Shown here: positions 8,363 through 17,117 of the stretch, one piece after another | Layout: every line of letters begins with the position of its first letter | How positions within the stretch are numbered: position 1 is the first letter of the stretch | From: Pseudomonas monteilii NBRC 103158 = DSM 14164 | Lineage (GTDB): Bacteria > Pseudomonadota > Gammaproteobacteria > Pseudomonadales > Pseudomonadaceae | DNA: 64,000 bases | Assembly (NCBI RefSeq): GCF_000730605.1 | Contig: NZ_BBIS01000040.1 | Coordinates: 58,541 to 122,540 of the forward strand | Direction: 5' to 3' | Notes under the pieces: generated by a model | Database searches by the model: none | The model's input: only the letters and a program-made list of their open reading frames with translations | What the model was told of the DNA's origin: nothing | Translations under genes and position numbers: made by a program

Positions 8363-10357
8363 CTACTTCAGGCCATGCCAGCTCAGGTAAGCTGCCTGTT
8401 CAGATTGCCGCCCCAGAAACACCTCGATGCCTTCGCGCAGTGGGCGCGATGCACCTGGGGCGAACAACGCGTCCTGCAGGGCCTGGCCCGTGGCCCGGTT
8501 CAACAGGCCCTCGGCCTCGAAGCGCGTGAACACGTCAAAGGCCTGCACATCCGACCACAGGTAGGCGTAATAACCCGCATCGTAGCCACTCACCAGGTGG
8601 TCGAAGGCATGCGCCGGGTGCTCGAAATCAGCGAGTGGCCAGTAGCCACAGCGCTCACGGGCCTCATTCAGGCGCTGCTCAAAGGACCTGCCATCGTTCG
8701 GTGCGGCATGCAGGTCCATGTCGAACAGCGCCAGGCTCAGATGACGCGCGATTTCCTCCACGCCCTCCTGCCGCAGCGCCTTCAGGCATTCATCGGCTTG
8801 CCGCCGGGTCAGCGGGCTGCCATCGCTTGCATGAGCCGAAATCGACACCAGGTAATCAGCATCCCAGACCCAACGCTCGAACAGCTTGCCAAACAGCTCC
8901 ACACCATCGGTGCCCAGTTCGGTCACGTTGGACATCACGTGGTTCGTCGTACGCACCAGTAAATGGTGCAGGGCATGGCCGAACTCATGGAACAACTTGC
9001 GCAGTGACAAGTGGTCGAGCAATGGCTGGCTGCCTGGCGGTGCTTGCGGCACATCGCTGAAAACCACCACCGACGCGGCCTGGTAGATACCCTCGGCATC
9101 GACCCGGCGGTTGCGTATGTATGTGGTGAACACGGAGTCTGGCTGCTTTCCGGCATGCTGCACGGCATCCAGATACAGAAAACCGATGAAGGCATTGTCC
9201 TGCCACACCTCGAACGGCTGCACGCTTTCATCCCAGGTCCCGAGCGGCTTAGGCTGCAGCACCATACCAAACAGCCTCTGCGCCAGCGCCTGTAACGCGC
9301 TGACAACCGTGTTCAGCGGGAAGTAGTCACGCAGGATTTCGCTGGACAACTCGCCGCGCGAAGACGCCTGCAAGTAGTCGTAGTCCCAAGGTTGCGGATT
9401 CTCCAGCCCGTGATCGGCAGCCTGACGCGCCACCTGTGAGCGCCAGCGCAACATGGCCGGGCGCACATCATCGGCCAAGGCATGAAGAAAGCCGCGCACC
9501 TGAGCCACCGAACCCGCACTCTTCACATGCAGGCTCTGCTCCAGATGGCCGGAAAAACCGAGCAGAAGGGCCTTTTCCTCGCGCAGTTGGGCCAGGTGCT
9601 GCAGATATGAGCGGTTGTCCAGTTGCGGATCCTGGCTGACGCCACGGGTGTGGAATGCCCGGTAAACACGCTCACGTAGCTGGCGGTTGGTGGCATGCTT
9701 GAGCACCTCATCAGTGGTCACGCTGTCACAGGCTATCAACCAGATCCGCTCACCGCTTTCCTGCGCCCGTGCAGCCAGTGTGTCGCGTATCCGCTGTGGG
9801 ATGCCGCTCAACTCGGACTCATCGGTAATACTCAGCCCTGGCCGGTTGATGTTGCTGCGAAATGCGTTGCAGGCGACAACGATCTGCGCCTGAAGGTCTG
9901 CCAGACGCGCCTTGCCAGGGGCATCGAGCAACGCCCCGCTGGAGACAAATTTGTCCAGATGCCAACACAAGGTGGCGCGTTTCTGGGCATCCAGCTGCTT
10001 GCCAATGTCACTGTTGGCCAAACGCTTATAGAGTGCATGCAAACCCATGTTGACGAACTTCTGTTCGAAACGTGCCGTCGCTTTACCGTCAAACTCGATG
10101 ATGGCGTTGGCCCAGGCTTCATCCCGGCCAACCAATGGCGAGGCGGCATACAACACCGCCAGTAGCTGGCTGTCCAGGCCGTCCACGGCCAGCACCATGT
10201 CATCCCAGGTGGGCATGGCCTGCTGATCACGGATGATGCGCTCGATCCCTTGCTCGTGCGCCAGTAGCACATGATCGAAAGCCGCACGCATGCTTTCAAG
10301 GGTGATGGAAGGGAAATCGATAGGGATGTGGCTAGCTTGCAGCAGAGGGTTGTCCAT
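8363..10357 (-). CDS. M3-family zinc metallopeptidase, PrlC paralogue
   Basis: A 664-residue cytosolic metallo-oligopeptidase. The zinc motif HEFGH is in LFHEFGHALHHLLV (about residue 465), with the third ligand Glu expected in TDGVELFGKLFERW. The N-terminus MDNPLLQASHIPIDFPS parallels PrlC (NNPLLQSHDLPPF), encoded 390 bp upstream on the same strand, so this looks like a tandem duplicate that has diverged. Family enzymes degrade short peptides, including cleaved signal peptides. Slightly shorter than PrlC (683). Substrate range of this copy is unknown. Confidence 0.92.
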   Translation of the reverse strand: MDNPLLQASHIPIDFPSITLESMRAAFDHVLLAHEQGIERIIRDQQAMPTWDDMVLAVDGLDSQLLAVLYAASPLVGRDEAWANAIIEFDGKATARFEQKFVNMGLHALYKRLANSDIGKQLDAQKRATLCWHLDKFVSSGALLDAPGKARLADLQAQIVVACNAFRSNINRPGLSITDESELSGIPQRIRDTLAARAQESGERIWLIACDSVTTDEVLKHATNRQLRERVYRAFHTRGVSQDPQLDNRSYLQHLAQLREEKALLLGFSGHLEQSLHVKSAGSVAQVRGFLHALADDVRPAMLRWRSQVARQAADHGLENPQPWDYDYLQASSRGELSSEILRDYFPLNTVVSALQALAQRLFGMVLQPKPLGTWDESVQPFEVWQDNAFIGFLYLDAVQHAGKQPDSVFTTYIRNRRVDAEGIYQAASVVVFSDVPQAPPGSQPLLDHLSLRKLFHEFGHALHHLLVRTTNHVMSNVTELGTDGVELFGKLFERWVWDADYLVSISAHASDGSPLTRRQADECLKALRQEGVEEIARHLSLALFDMDLHAAPNDGRSFEQRLNEARERCGYWPLADFEHPAHAFDHLVSGYDAGYYAYLWSDVQAFDVFTRFEAEGLLNRATGQALQDALFAPGASRPLREGIEVFLGRQSEQAAYLSWHGLK

Positions 10358-10432
10358 GGCGTGTCACTTTGCTCGTGGAAAGGAGCAAGAGAGCGTGCAT
10401 GGCCAGCGTATGCCAGAGGGCCTGACTATCTA

Positions 10433-10457
10433 CCACCCGGGCTTTGCACCCGGGTGG
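10433..10457 (-). terminator. Hairpin downstream of the zinc-ribbon gene
   Basis: CCACCCGGG and CCCGGGTGG form a perfect 9-bp stem with a 7-nt loop, 10 nt past the zinc-ribbon stop. There is no clear U-run, so it is a weak terminator or an mRNA-stabilising hairpin. Confidence 0.5.
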
Positions 10458-10467
10458 CATGACAGCA

Positions 10468-10749
10468 TTACTCAGCCGGTTTCTTCAGCTTCGGATTCGG
10501 GAAGAACTGCACCGTCTGCACCTTGGCCGGCGCGGCCTTGGGTGCCAGGTGGTTGACCCGGGTGCCAAGCTCCTTGGGCACCGAAAGCCCCTGCTCGTTG
10601 AGGGTATCGGTGAAGCCACAGGCCACACACTCGCGGTGCGGGGTGTCGTCTTCGCTCCACATCATCAGCTTGTCAGGCTCGCTGCACGCTGGGCATACCG
10701 CCCCGGCAATGAAGCGTTTCTTGGTCTTGTTCACAGCAACCTCGCTCAT
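10468..10749 (-). CDS. YheV-family zinc-ribbon protein
   Basis: A 93-residue protein with two CxxC pairs (CPACSEPDK and CVACGFTD) that would form a zinc ribbon in the first half, then a tail containing a KxAPAK stretch. Its ATG overlaps the prlC stop by 4 nt (ATGA), so it is translationally coupled to prlC; the same pairing is known for yheV next to prlC in enterobacteria. Function is unknown. Confidence 0.92.
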   Translation of the reverse strand: MSEVAVNKTKKRFIAGAVCPACSEPDKLMMWSEDDTPHRECVACGFTDTLNEQGLSVPKELGTRVNHLAPKAAPAKVQTVQFFPNPKLKKPAE

Positions 10750-12797
10750 GCTGCAGCGCTCTCGGTGAGGCCACTGTGGCGCAGCAACGCATCGATGGAA
10801 GGCTCACGCCCACGGAAGTCGACAAACAGCTCCATTGGCTCGCGCGAACCACCACGGGCCAGGATCGCCTCACGGAACGCGCGGCCAGTTTCGGCATTCA
10901 GCACGCCTTCTTCCTCGAAACGCGAGAAGGCGTCGGCCGACAGCACTTCGGCCCACTTGTAGCTGTAGTAGCCGGCGGCGTAACCGCCCGCGAAAATGTG
11001 CGCAAAGCTGTTGGGGAAGCGGTTGTACGCCGGTGGGCGCATCACCGACACCTCGTCGCGCACGCCTTCGAGCACCTGCAACACGCTGCGGCCGTCGCCA
11101 TGGGTGGCATGCAATTCGAAGTCGAACAGCGAGAACTCCAGCTGGCGCACCATCATCATGCCCGACTGGAAGTTCTTCGCCGCCAGCATCTTGTCCAGCA
11201 GGTCCTGGGGCAGGGGGGCGCCAGTTTCGTAGTGGGCGGAGATCAGCGCCAGGCCTTCCGGCTCCCAGCACCAGTTTTCCATGAACTGGCTCGGCAGCTC
11301 GACCGCGTCCCAGGCCACGCCGTTGATGCCGGATACACCGGCATGCTCGATGCGGGTCAGCATGTGGTGCAGGCCGTGGCCGAACTCGTGGAACAGGGTG
11401 GTGACTTCATCGTGCGTCAGCAGCGCCGGCTTGCCGGGTGCGGCCGGGGTGAAGTTGCACACCAGGTTGGCCACCGGGCTCTGCAGCTCGCCAGCGGCAG
11501 TGCGACGACGGTCGCGGGCGCCGTCCATCCAGGCACCGCCGCGCTTGTTGGCGCGGGCGTACAGGTCGAAGAAGAAGCGGCCGACGTGCTGGCCGTTTTC
11601 TTTGATTTCGAACAGACGCACGTCCGGGTGCCAGCTGTCGAAGCCCTTGAGCTCAGCGATTTCGATGCCGTACAGGCGCTGCACGATGCTGAACAGGCCG
11701 CTCAGCACCTTGTCGATCGGGAAGTAAGCACGCAGGGCTTCCTGCGAAACGCTGTAGCGTTGCTCGCGCAGTTTCTCGCCAAAGTAGCCGGCGTCCCAGC
11801 TGGCCAGCTCAGGGCAGCCTTGTTCGGCGGCGTAGGCTTTCAGTTGCTCCAGGTCCTGGGCGGCAAATGGCTTGGAACGCTTGGCCAGGTCACGCAGGAA
11901 GTTCAGCACCTGGTCGCTGGACTCGGCCATCTTGGTGGCCAGGCTCAGCTCGGCGTAGTTCTTGTAGCCCAACAGTTCGGCCAGCTCCTGGCGCAGGCCG
12001 AGGATTTCCTGCATCACCGGGCCGTTGTCGAACTGGCCGGCGTTCGGGCCCTGGTCCGAGGCGCGGGTGCAGTAGGCGGCGTACAGCTCTTCGCGCAGGG
12101 CGCGATCACTGGCGTAGGTCATGACTGCGTAGTAGCTGGGGAATTCCAGGGTGATCAGCCAGCCGTCGAGGCCCTTGGCCTGGGCAGCGGCGGCCATTTG
12201 CGCCTTGGCCGAGTCGGTCAGGCCAGCCAGCGCGGCTTCGTCGGTGACGTGCTTGGTCCAGGCCTGGGTCGCATCGAGCAGCTGGTTGGAGAAGCGGCTA
12301 CCCAGCTCGCTGAGCTTGCTCTGCACTTCGGCGTAACGCTGCTGCTTGTCTGCCGGCAGGTCGATGCCCGACAGGCGGAAGTCACGCAGGGCATGCTCGA
12401 GGATAGTCTTTTGCGCCACGTCGAAACCGGCGGCTTCGGGGCTGTTGATCAAAGCCTGGTAGGCGTCGAACAGCGCACGGTTCTGACCCAGTTCGGTAGA
12501 GTAGGCGCTCAACGCCGGCAGGCACGACTCATAGGCCTCGCGCAGTTCAGCGCTGTTGCACACCGCATTCAGGTGGCTGACCGGGCTCCAGGCAGCACCC
12601 AGGCGGTCGTTCAGTTCATCCATGGCCAGCACCAGGCCAGCCCAGGAGGGGTTCTTGCGCTGCTTGTCGAGGATCTCGGCAATGGCTTTACGGTTGTCGG
12701 CCAGGATCGCTTCGATCGCCGGCAACACGTGTTCGGCACGGATTTGCGAGAAGGGCGGCAGATCGTGGGATTGCAGAAGCGGGTTGTTCGCAGTCAC
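10746..12797 (-). CDS. prlC: Oligopeptidase A (M3 metallopeptidase)
   Basis: 683 residues from a GTG start (VTANNPLLQSHDLPPFSQ); an upstream in-frame ATG would add twelve unlikely residues (MGQCFFCQGIQT). Zinc motif HEFGH in TTLFHEFGHGLHHMLTR, with the third ligand Glu in WDAVELPSQFMENW. It is a cytosolic enzyme that degrades short peptides and released signal peptides. Length and sequence are typical of PrlC. It heads a minus-strand run prlC - zinc ribbon - second M3 peptidase. Confidence 0.96.
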   Translation of the reverse strand: MTANNPLLQSHDLPPFSQIRAEHVLPAIEAILADNRKAIAEILDKQRKNPSWAGLVLAMDELNDRLGAAWSPVSHLNAVCNSAELREAYESCLPALSAYSTELGQNRALFDAYQALINSPEAAGFDVAQKTILEHALRDFRLSGIDLPADKQQRYAEVQSKLSELGSRFSNQLLDATQAWTKHVTDEAALAGLTDSAKAQMAAAAQAKGLDGWLITLEFPSYYAVMTYASDRALREELYAAYCTRASDQGPNAGQFDNGPVMQEILGLRQELAELLGYKNYAELSLATKMAESSDQVLNFLRDLAKRSKPFAAQDLEQLKAYAAEQGCPELASWDAGYFGEKLREQRYSVSQEALRAYFPIDKVLSGLFSIVQRLYGIEIAELKGFDSWHPDVRLFEIKENGQHVGRFFFDLYARANKRGGAWMDGARDRRRTAAGELQSPVANLVCNFTPAAPGKPALLTHDEVTTLFHEFGHGLHHMLTRIEHAGVSGINGVAWDAVELPSQFMENWCWEPEGLALISAHYETGAPLPQDLLDKMLAAKNFQSGMMMVRQLEFSLFDFELHATHGDGRSVLQVLEGVRDEVSVMRPPAYNRFPNSFAHIFAGGYAAGYYSYKWAEVLSADAFSRFEEEGVLNAETGRAFREAILARGGSREPMELFVDFRGREPSIDALLRHSGLTESAAA

Positions 12798-12899
12798 GGT
12801 TTGGATACCTTGGCAGAAGAAACACTGCCCCATCTTAATTACAATCGACGCCGACCGCAGCAGGCAGCCTGCCTATCGGCACAGATGAGAGACGCTATC

Positions 12900-13448
12900 A
12901 TGGCCATCCGAAGCTTCCAGCAACACACTCCGAAAGTTGGATCACGGGCCTTTATCGACCGTTCGGCGGTAGTGCTGGGCGATGTGGAGATTGGCGAAGA
13001 CAGCTCGGTCTGGCCGTTGACCGTGGTGCGCGGCGACATGCACCGCATTCGTATCGGCGCACGCACCAGCGTGCAGGATGGCAGCGTGCTGCACATCACC
13101 CATGCCGGCCCTTTCAACCCGGACGGCTTCCCGCTGATCATCGGCGACGAAGTGACCATCGGCCACAAAGTGATGCTGCACGGCTGCACCCTGGGCAACC
13201 GCATTCTGGTCGGCATGGGCAGCACCATCATGGACGGCGCCATCGTCGAGGACGAAGTGATCATCGGCGCCGGCAGCCTGGTGCCGCCCGGCAAACGCCT
13301 GGTCAGTGGCTACCTGTACATGGGCAGCCCGGTGAAACAGGCCCGGCTGCTGAACGACAACGAGCGCGCATTCTTCTCCTACAGCGCCGGCAACTACGTG
13401 AAGCTCAAGGACCAGCACCTGGCCGAAGGCTACGACCAACCGGAATGA
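12900..13448 (+). CDS. Gamma-carbonic anhydrase family protein (YrdA-like)
   Basis: 182 residues forming a left-handed beta-helix of hexapeptide repeats (for example IGEDSSVWPL, IGARTSVQDGSVLH, VGMGSTIMDGAIVED). The His ligands expected for the trimer-interface metal are visible in THAGP and GHKVMLHGC. Members bind zinc, but many show weak or no carbonic anhydrase activity. The start MAIRSFQQHTPKVG matches the family; the rest of the long frame upstream is antisense to prlC. It is divergent from prlC with 102 nt between starts. Confidence 0.92.
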   Translation: MAIRSFQQHTPKVGSRAFIDRSAVVLGDVEIGEDSSVWPLTVVRGDMHRIRIGARTSVQDGSVLHITHAGPFNPDGFPLIIGDEVTIGHKVMLHGCTLGNRILVGMGSTIMDGAIVEDEVIIGAGSLVPPGKRLVSGYLYMGSPVKQARLLNDNERAFFSYSAGNYVKLKDQHLAEGYDQPE

Positions 13449-13468
13449 TCCCGATTACCGAGACGAAC

Positions 13469-14119
13469 ATGCACCAGCAAAACATCCTCTTCGACCTCGA
13501 CGGCACCCTGACCGACCCACGCCTGGGCATCACCCGCTCGATCCAGTACGCCCTGGCCAAGCTGGGTATCGATGAACCGGACCTGGCCCGCTTGGAACAC
13601 TTCATTGGCCCGCCCTTGCTGCAAGCCTTCATGCAGTTCTACAGCTTCGACCAAGCCAAGGCCTGGGAGGCGGTGAACTTCTACCGGGAGCGCTTCCGTG
13701 TAACCGGCCTGTACGAAAACCTGGTGTTCCAGGGTGTGCCGGAGTTGCTTGAAGCCCTGAACGGGCAAGGCCGCACGCTGTACATCGCCACCTCCAAACC
13801 CTGGGAGTTCGCCCGTGAAATCGCCCGGCACTTCGCCTTCGACCACCACTTCAAGGTGATCTACGGCAGCGAACTGGACGGCACCCGAACCAACAAGGTC
13901 GAGCTGATTCGCCACCTGCTGGACGAAGAAGGGCTGGACCCGGCACAGACGCTGATGATCGGCGACCGCAAGCATGACCTGATTGGCGCACGCAGCAATG
14001 GCTTGCAGGCCGTGGCGGTGGGGTATGGGTTTGGTAGCCAGGAGGAGTTGATGGCGGAAGAACCGGCCTATCATTTTGCGACCTTGGCCGAGATGCATCA
14101 GGCATTTCTCAAGGCTTGA
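13469..14119 (+). CDS. HAD-superfamily phosphatase (phosphoglycolate phosphatase-like)
   Basis: 216 residues from MHQQNILFDLDGTL. Motif I is DLDGTLTD with the nucleophile Asp at residue 9, motif II the TSKPW region, motif III/IV GDRKHDLIGARSNG. The helical cap domain lies between motifs I and II (about residues 15-80). An alternative ATG at 13445 would overlap the upstream stop by 4 nt and add eight residues; I prefer the inner start because the DxD motif then has the usual distance from the N-terminus. Substrate not determinable; phosphoglycolate or a related phosphate ester is likely. Confidence 0.9.
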   Translation: MHQQNILFDLDGTLTDPRLGITRSIQYALAKLGIDEPDLARLEHFIGPPLLQAFMQFYSFDQAKAWEAVNFYRERFRVTGLYENLVFQGVPELLEALNGQGRTLYIATSKPWEFAREIARHFAFDHHFKVIYGSELDGTRTNKVELIRHLLDEEGLDPAQTLMIGDRKHDLIGARSNGLQAVAVGYGFGSQEELMAEEPAYHFATLAEMHQAFLKA

Positions 14120-14128
14120 TGGCCTTGG

Positions 14129-14147
14129 GGGGCTGCTTCGCAGCCCC
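14129..14147. terminator. Hairpin between convergent genes
   Basis: GGGGCTGC-TTC-GCAGCCCC is flanked by CCTT on the left and AAAA on the right. It lies between the HAD gene stop (14119) and the aminopeptidase stop (14154), and read leftward it is preceded by an A-run and followed by few Ts, so it may serve both genes. Confidence 0.6.
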
Positions 14148-14153
14148 AAAATC

Positions 14154-15245
14154 TCACTGGCTAACCATCAACCCCTGTAACGCCGCCTTCCTTTCAGTAA
14201 TCGGCAACCGTCCCAGTTGCTCGACCCGCTCATAAAACCGCCCCCAATCCCCACCCACCTCGCGGAACAGCGCCTCAAACGCAGGCACCCATTGGTCATA
14301 AAGCCCGAACGGCAACAATTTGGCATTGTTCAGCGGCCCATACACCCAGGCGTCATAGCGTTTGTCACCCCCCCACTGGCCATCACGCACCTGCCGGTAC
14401 TCGCGCCTCAAGCGCTCGAACTCGGCCCGCTTGGCCTGCCGCTTGTGCGCTTCGTCCAGTGTGCCTGAATAGATCGCCTGCAGCCGTTCACGGCTGGCCA
14501 GCACCAGCCGGATGAACTGCTCACGCTGCTGTCCCTGATCCCCGCCAATGGCGGCAAGCCCACGCGCCACGCGCCATTGCCGCGTGCCTTCCTGCTCGAC
14601 GAAGGAGGCAAACGACTCGTTGAACTCGGTGTCGTTCTGCACATAAAAGCGCTGGTGAGCCAGTTCATGGAAGATCAGCGTGGCCAGGCGCTCGTCGCCC
14701 CAGCCCACCATCGAAGAGAGAATCGGGTCATCGAACCAACCCAGCGTCGAATACGCCTCCACACCGCCAACGTACACATCCAGCCCGTCTTGCCGCATCA
14801 GCGCCGCCGCCCCACGGGCCGCGCCTTGCTGGTAGTAGCCGCGATACGCCACGCACCCCGCGATCGGGAAGCAGTGCGTAACAGGCTGCAACGACAACTC
14901 GGGCGTGGCGAAGACATTCCACACCACATAAGGCCGGCCAATGTCGGCGTAAACCCGGTAGCTGTGGTTATCCGGCAGTTTCATCTGCTGGCTGGCGAAG
15001 ACCCGCGCCTGTTCAGCGTGTGCCAGGTGCGATCGTAACTGCGGGGGTGTCGCCGGGTCGGCTATCACCTGCGCGACAGGCTGCCGAGCACGCAGCAATT
15101 GCCACTGGCCCTCAGCCAACTGCCCATAGTAGGCAACGCTGCTGCAACCGTTCAGCAGGAGCGCGGCCAGCAGGGGAACCAAACGGATGAAAACGCGGTC
15201 GAGTGCCCCAGGGCCTGAGCGCTGCATAAGAAAAAGTCGAAGCAT
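14154..15245 (-). CDS. Putative lipoprotein aminopeptidase (COG4324 type)
   Basis: Up to 363 residues; an ATG at 15227 would shorten it by six. A lipoprotein signal ends at LLLNGCSS (Cys near residue 34), so it should be anchored to the outer or inner membrane. The HExxH zinc motif is seen in LIFHELAHQRFY (about residue 190), with a downstream NESFASFVEQEG that supplies a third ligand Glu. The family is a predicted aminopeptidase with no well-studied member known to me. Divergent from the lipoprotein gene at 15313. Confidence 0.85.
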   Translation of the reverse strand: MLRLFLMQRSGPGALDRVFIRLVPLLAALLLNGCSSVAYYGQLAEGQWQLLRARQPVAQVIADPATPPQLRSHLAHAEQARVFASQQMKLPDNHSYRVYADIGRPYVVWNVFATPELSLQPVTHCFPIAGCVAYRGYYQQGAARGAAALMRQDGLDVYVGGVEAYSTLGWFDDPILSSMVGWGDERLATLIFHELAHQRFYVQNDTEFNESFASFVEQEGTRQWRVARGLAAIGGDQGQQREQFIRLVLASRERLQAIYSGTLDEAHKRQAKRAEFERLRREYRQVRDGQWGGDKRYDAWVYGPLNNAKLLPFGLYDQWVPAFEALFREVGGDWGRFYERVEQLGRLPITERKAALQGLMVSQ

Positions 15246-15312
15246 CCGGGACTGTCTGACTCGCTCAAGGCCGATTCACTCCAAGACTATCTCGCCAAGG
15301 GGGAGTTTCGCC

Positions 15313-15726
15313 ATGCGTGCATTGTTGGTCGCCGGTTCACTGTCGCTACTTTGTGCCTGTTCAACGTTGCCAGACCCGGACCCGAACCAGGCCTGGATCG
15401 ACCTCACCCCCTACGACAACACGTCGCTGCACGCCGTGCAGGTCGACGAACGAGAGTGGGTCGACAGCCGCTATTTTGAGGTACCGCCTGGCAGCCACGA
15501 GCTGACCGTGCGCTACCAGTTTCCGGTTACCCCCAGCAATATCGGCCCGGTCGATGAGCCGCTGTGGCGCGATTGCCAGGTCAAGCTGACCTTCAAGGAC
15601 TTCAGCGCCGGGCAGCGCTACCAGCTGCAAGCCGGCAGCATTGGCTTCCGCCCCTGGATCAAGCTCTACGACCAGCAGCAAAAACTGCTCGGCCAAGGCC
15701 TGCCTGCAGGCTGCCAACGCACCTGA
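15313..15726 (+). CDS. PA0061/PA0062-family lipoprotein, copy 1
   Basis: 137 residues with a lipoprotein signal (MRALLVAGSLSLLCACS, lipobox Cys at about residue 16). The body has the shared pattern QAWIDL, YFEVPPGSHELTVRY, CQVKLTFKDFSAGQRYQLQA. GGGGGAG precedes the ATG. A paralogue of exactly the same length follows 55 nt downstream. No function is known; the pattern of a beta-rich domain binding at the envelope is inference. Confidence 0.88.
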   Translation: MRALLVAGSLSLLCACSTLPDPDPNQAWIDLTPYDNTSLHAVQVDEREWVDSRYFEVPPGSHELTVRYQFPVTPSNIGPVDEPLWRDCQVKLTFKDFSAGQRYQLQAGSIGFRPWIKLYDQQQKLLGQGLPAGCQRT

Positions 15727-15781
15727 ACCCCGCAAACGGCGCTATGCTTGTACCTTGTACATCGCAAGTGGGAGTCTTGCC

Positions 15782-16195
15782 ATGCGCCAGCCCATGATGC
15801 TGATCGCCCTCAGTGCGCTGGGGGCTTGCGCCAGCCCCTTGCCCCCCGTCGACCCCAAGCAGGCCTGGGTCGACCTCTACACCATGACCCCCGGCCGGGT
15901 GATCATGGCCGACCGCCTTGACGGGAAACGCCTGGAGGATGGCCGTTACTTCCAGGTAACGCCCGGCAAGCACGAACTGGTGGTGCGATTCGATTATGAA
16001 ATCTACTCCGGCGGCATCATGAGCGAGCCCCGGGACCGCTCCTGCTACCTGACCGTGCGTTTTGACAACTTCAAGGCCGGCGAGCGCTATCGCCTGGAGG
16101 CACGGGCTCCGGTGATGGAGCCGCAAGTGCTGCTGTACGACGCCAGCCGCAAGGTGCTGGTGAACGAGCCTAGCGATGTGTTCTGTATTCCGTGA
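15782..16195 (+). CDS. PA0061/PA0062-family lipoprotein, copy 2
   Basis: 137 residues, lipoprotein signal MRQPMMLIALSALGACAS with lipobox Cys near residue 16, then QAWVDL, YFQVTPGKHELVVRF and CYLTVRFDNFKAGERYRLEA. These blocks align one to one with the neighbouring copy, showing an old tandem duplication. A GGGAG site precedes the ATG. A strong hairpin follows the stop at 16199. Function unknown. Confidence 0.88.
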   Translation: MRQPMMLIALSALGACASPLPPVDPKQAWVDLYTMTPGRVIMADRLDGKRLEDGRYFQVTPGKHELVVRFDYEIYSGGIMSEPRDRSCYLTVRFDNFKAGERYRLEARAPVMEPQVLLYDASRKVLVNEPSDVFCIP

Positions 16196-16198
16196 AAT

Positions 16199-16221
16199 CC
16201 GGGGCTGCCACGCAGCCCCGG
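16199..16221. terminator. Hairpin between convergent lipoprotein and DUF1161 genes
   Basis: CCGGGGCTGC-CAC-GCAGCCCCGG, a perfect 10-bp stem beginning three bases after the lipoprotein stop. The same GGGGCTGC/GCAGCCCC core occurs at 14129. No long T-run. Confidence 0.6.
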
Positions 16222-16230
16222 GTCTCATGG

Positions 16231-16464
16231 CTACCGGTCATTCTTTTGGTAGATTATCTTCTTCGTCCCGCCATCGCAGGTCCCGACCACCATATTCTGG
16301 TCCTTGACCTCGCTGTTGGGCACGATCTCCAAGGTGTAGGAAGGCACGCCCTGCGCCTGGATCTTGGCCTCGATCTCGGCTTTCAGCTCCTCGCACGGTT
16401 TCACTGCCGCCAACGTGGAGGTGGCGGCCAGGGAAGCCAACACGGCGATTGCTACGCGAATCAT
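16231..16464 (-). CDS. DUF1161 secreted protein, copy 1
   Basis: 77 residues: signal peptide MIRVAIAVLASLAATSTLAA, then CEELKAEIEAKIQAQGV, YTLEIV and GTCDGGTKKIIYQK. Two cysteines remain after cleavage and probably form a disulfide in the periplasm. The family is small and of unknown function. A second copy is at 18160 on the same strand. Confidence 0.87.
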   Translation of the reverse strand: MIRVAIAVLASLAATSTLAAVKPCEELKAEIEAKIQAQGVPSYTLEIVPNSEVKDQNMVVGTCDGGTKKIIYQKNDR

Positions 16465-16537
16465 GGAACGGCTCCTGAAGAGGCAGCGTGCTGCCGACGC
16501 TGTTTAGACTACAGCAAACCGCCACCGTTGCGCCGCT

Positions 16538-16963
16538 TCAGCCAACCAGCGCGGCATCCAGGCTGATCTTCGCGTTCAGCACCTTGGACACCGGGCAACC
16601 TTCCTTGGCCTTGTTGGCTATCTCCAGAAACTGCGCTTCGCTTGCACCAGGCACCTTGGCCCTGAGCACCAGGTGCACGGCTGTAATGGCAAAGCCATCA
16701 GGCAGCTTGTCTAGCGTCACCTCGGCAGCAGTGTCGATCCGGTCCGCCGTGAGCCCCGCTTCACCAAGCATCATCGACAGCGCCATCGAAAAACAGCCCG
16801 CATGGGCTGCACCGATCAACTCTTCCGGATTGGTCCCCGGCGAGCCCTCAAAGCGGGTGTTGAAGCCATAAGGGTTCTGCTTGAGCGCGCCGCTTTCTGT
16901 GGAAAGCAGGCCAGTGCCGTCCTTCAGGCCACCTTGCCAGATCGCCGATGCTGTCTTTTTCAT
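16538..16963 (-). CDS. OsmC/Ohr-family peroxiredoxin-like protein
   Basis: 141 residues. The OsmC family active-site cysteines are seen in GAAHAGCFSMALS (about residue 56) and in KAKEGCPVSKVL (about residue 122). The N-terminus MKKTASAIWQGGLKDGTG matches OsmC. Family members reduce organic hydroperoxides with these two cysteines. The gene stands alone, divergent from the LLM oxidoreductase at 17118. Confidence 0.93.
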   Translation of the reverse strand: MKKTASAIWQGGLKDGTGLLSTESGALKQNPYGFNTRFEGSPGTNPEELIGAAHAGCFSMALSMMLGEAGLTADRIDTAAEVTLDKLPDGFAITAVHLVLRAKVPGASEAQFLEIANKAKEGCPVSKVLNAKISLDAALVG

Positions 16964-17117
16964 GCTGCCTCCTTGTCTTTCGGTTACGTGCTTATGGGTT
17001 CAGAGGCCAGCCGCCTACAGCAAGTTCAGACCAATCTCACAGCAAGCATTGAATCCCCCGAATATGCCCATACAGAGATCAAAAGGCCTCTGGCCAACCA
17101 ACTTTGCGGAGGCTCCA

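Noticed and set aside
10776..12899. Long extension of the gamma-carbonic anhydrase frame
   Set aside because: The first 708 codons are antisense to prlC; only the part from 12900 belongs to a known family.
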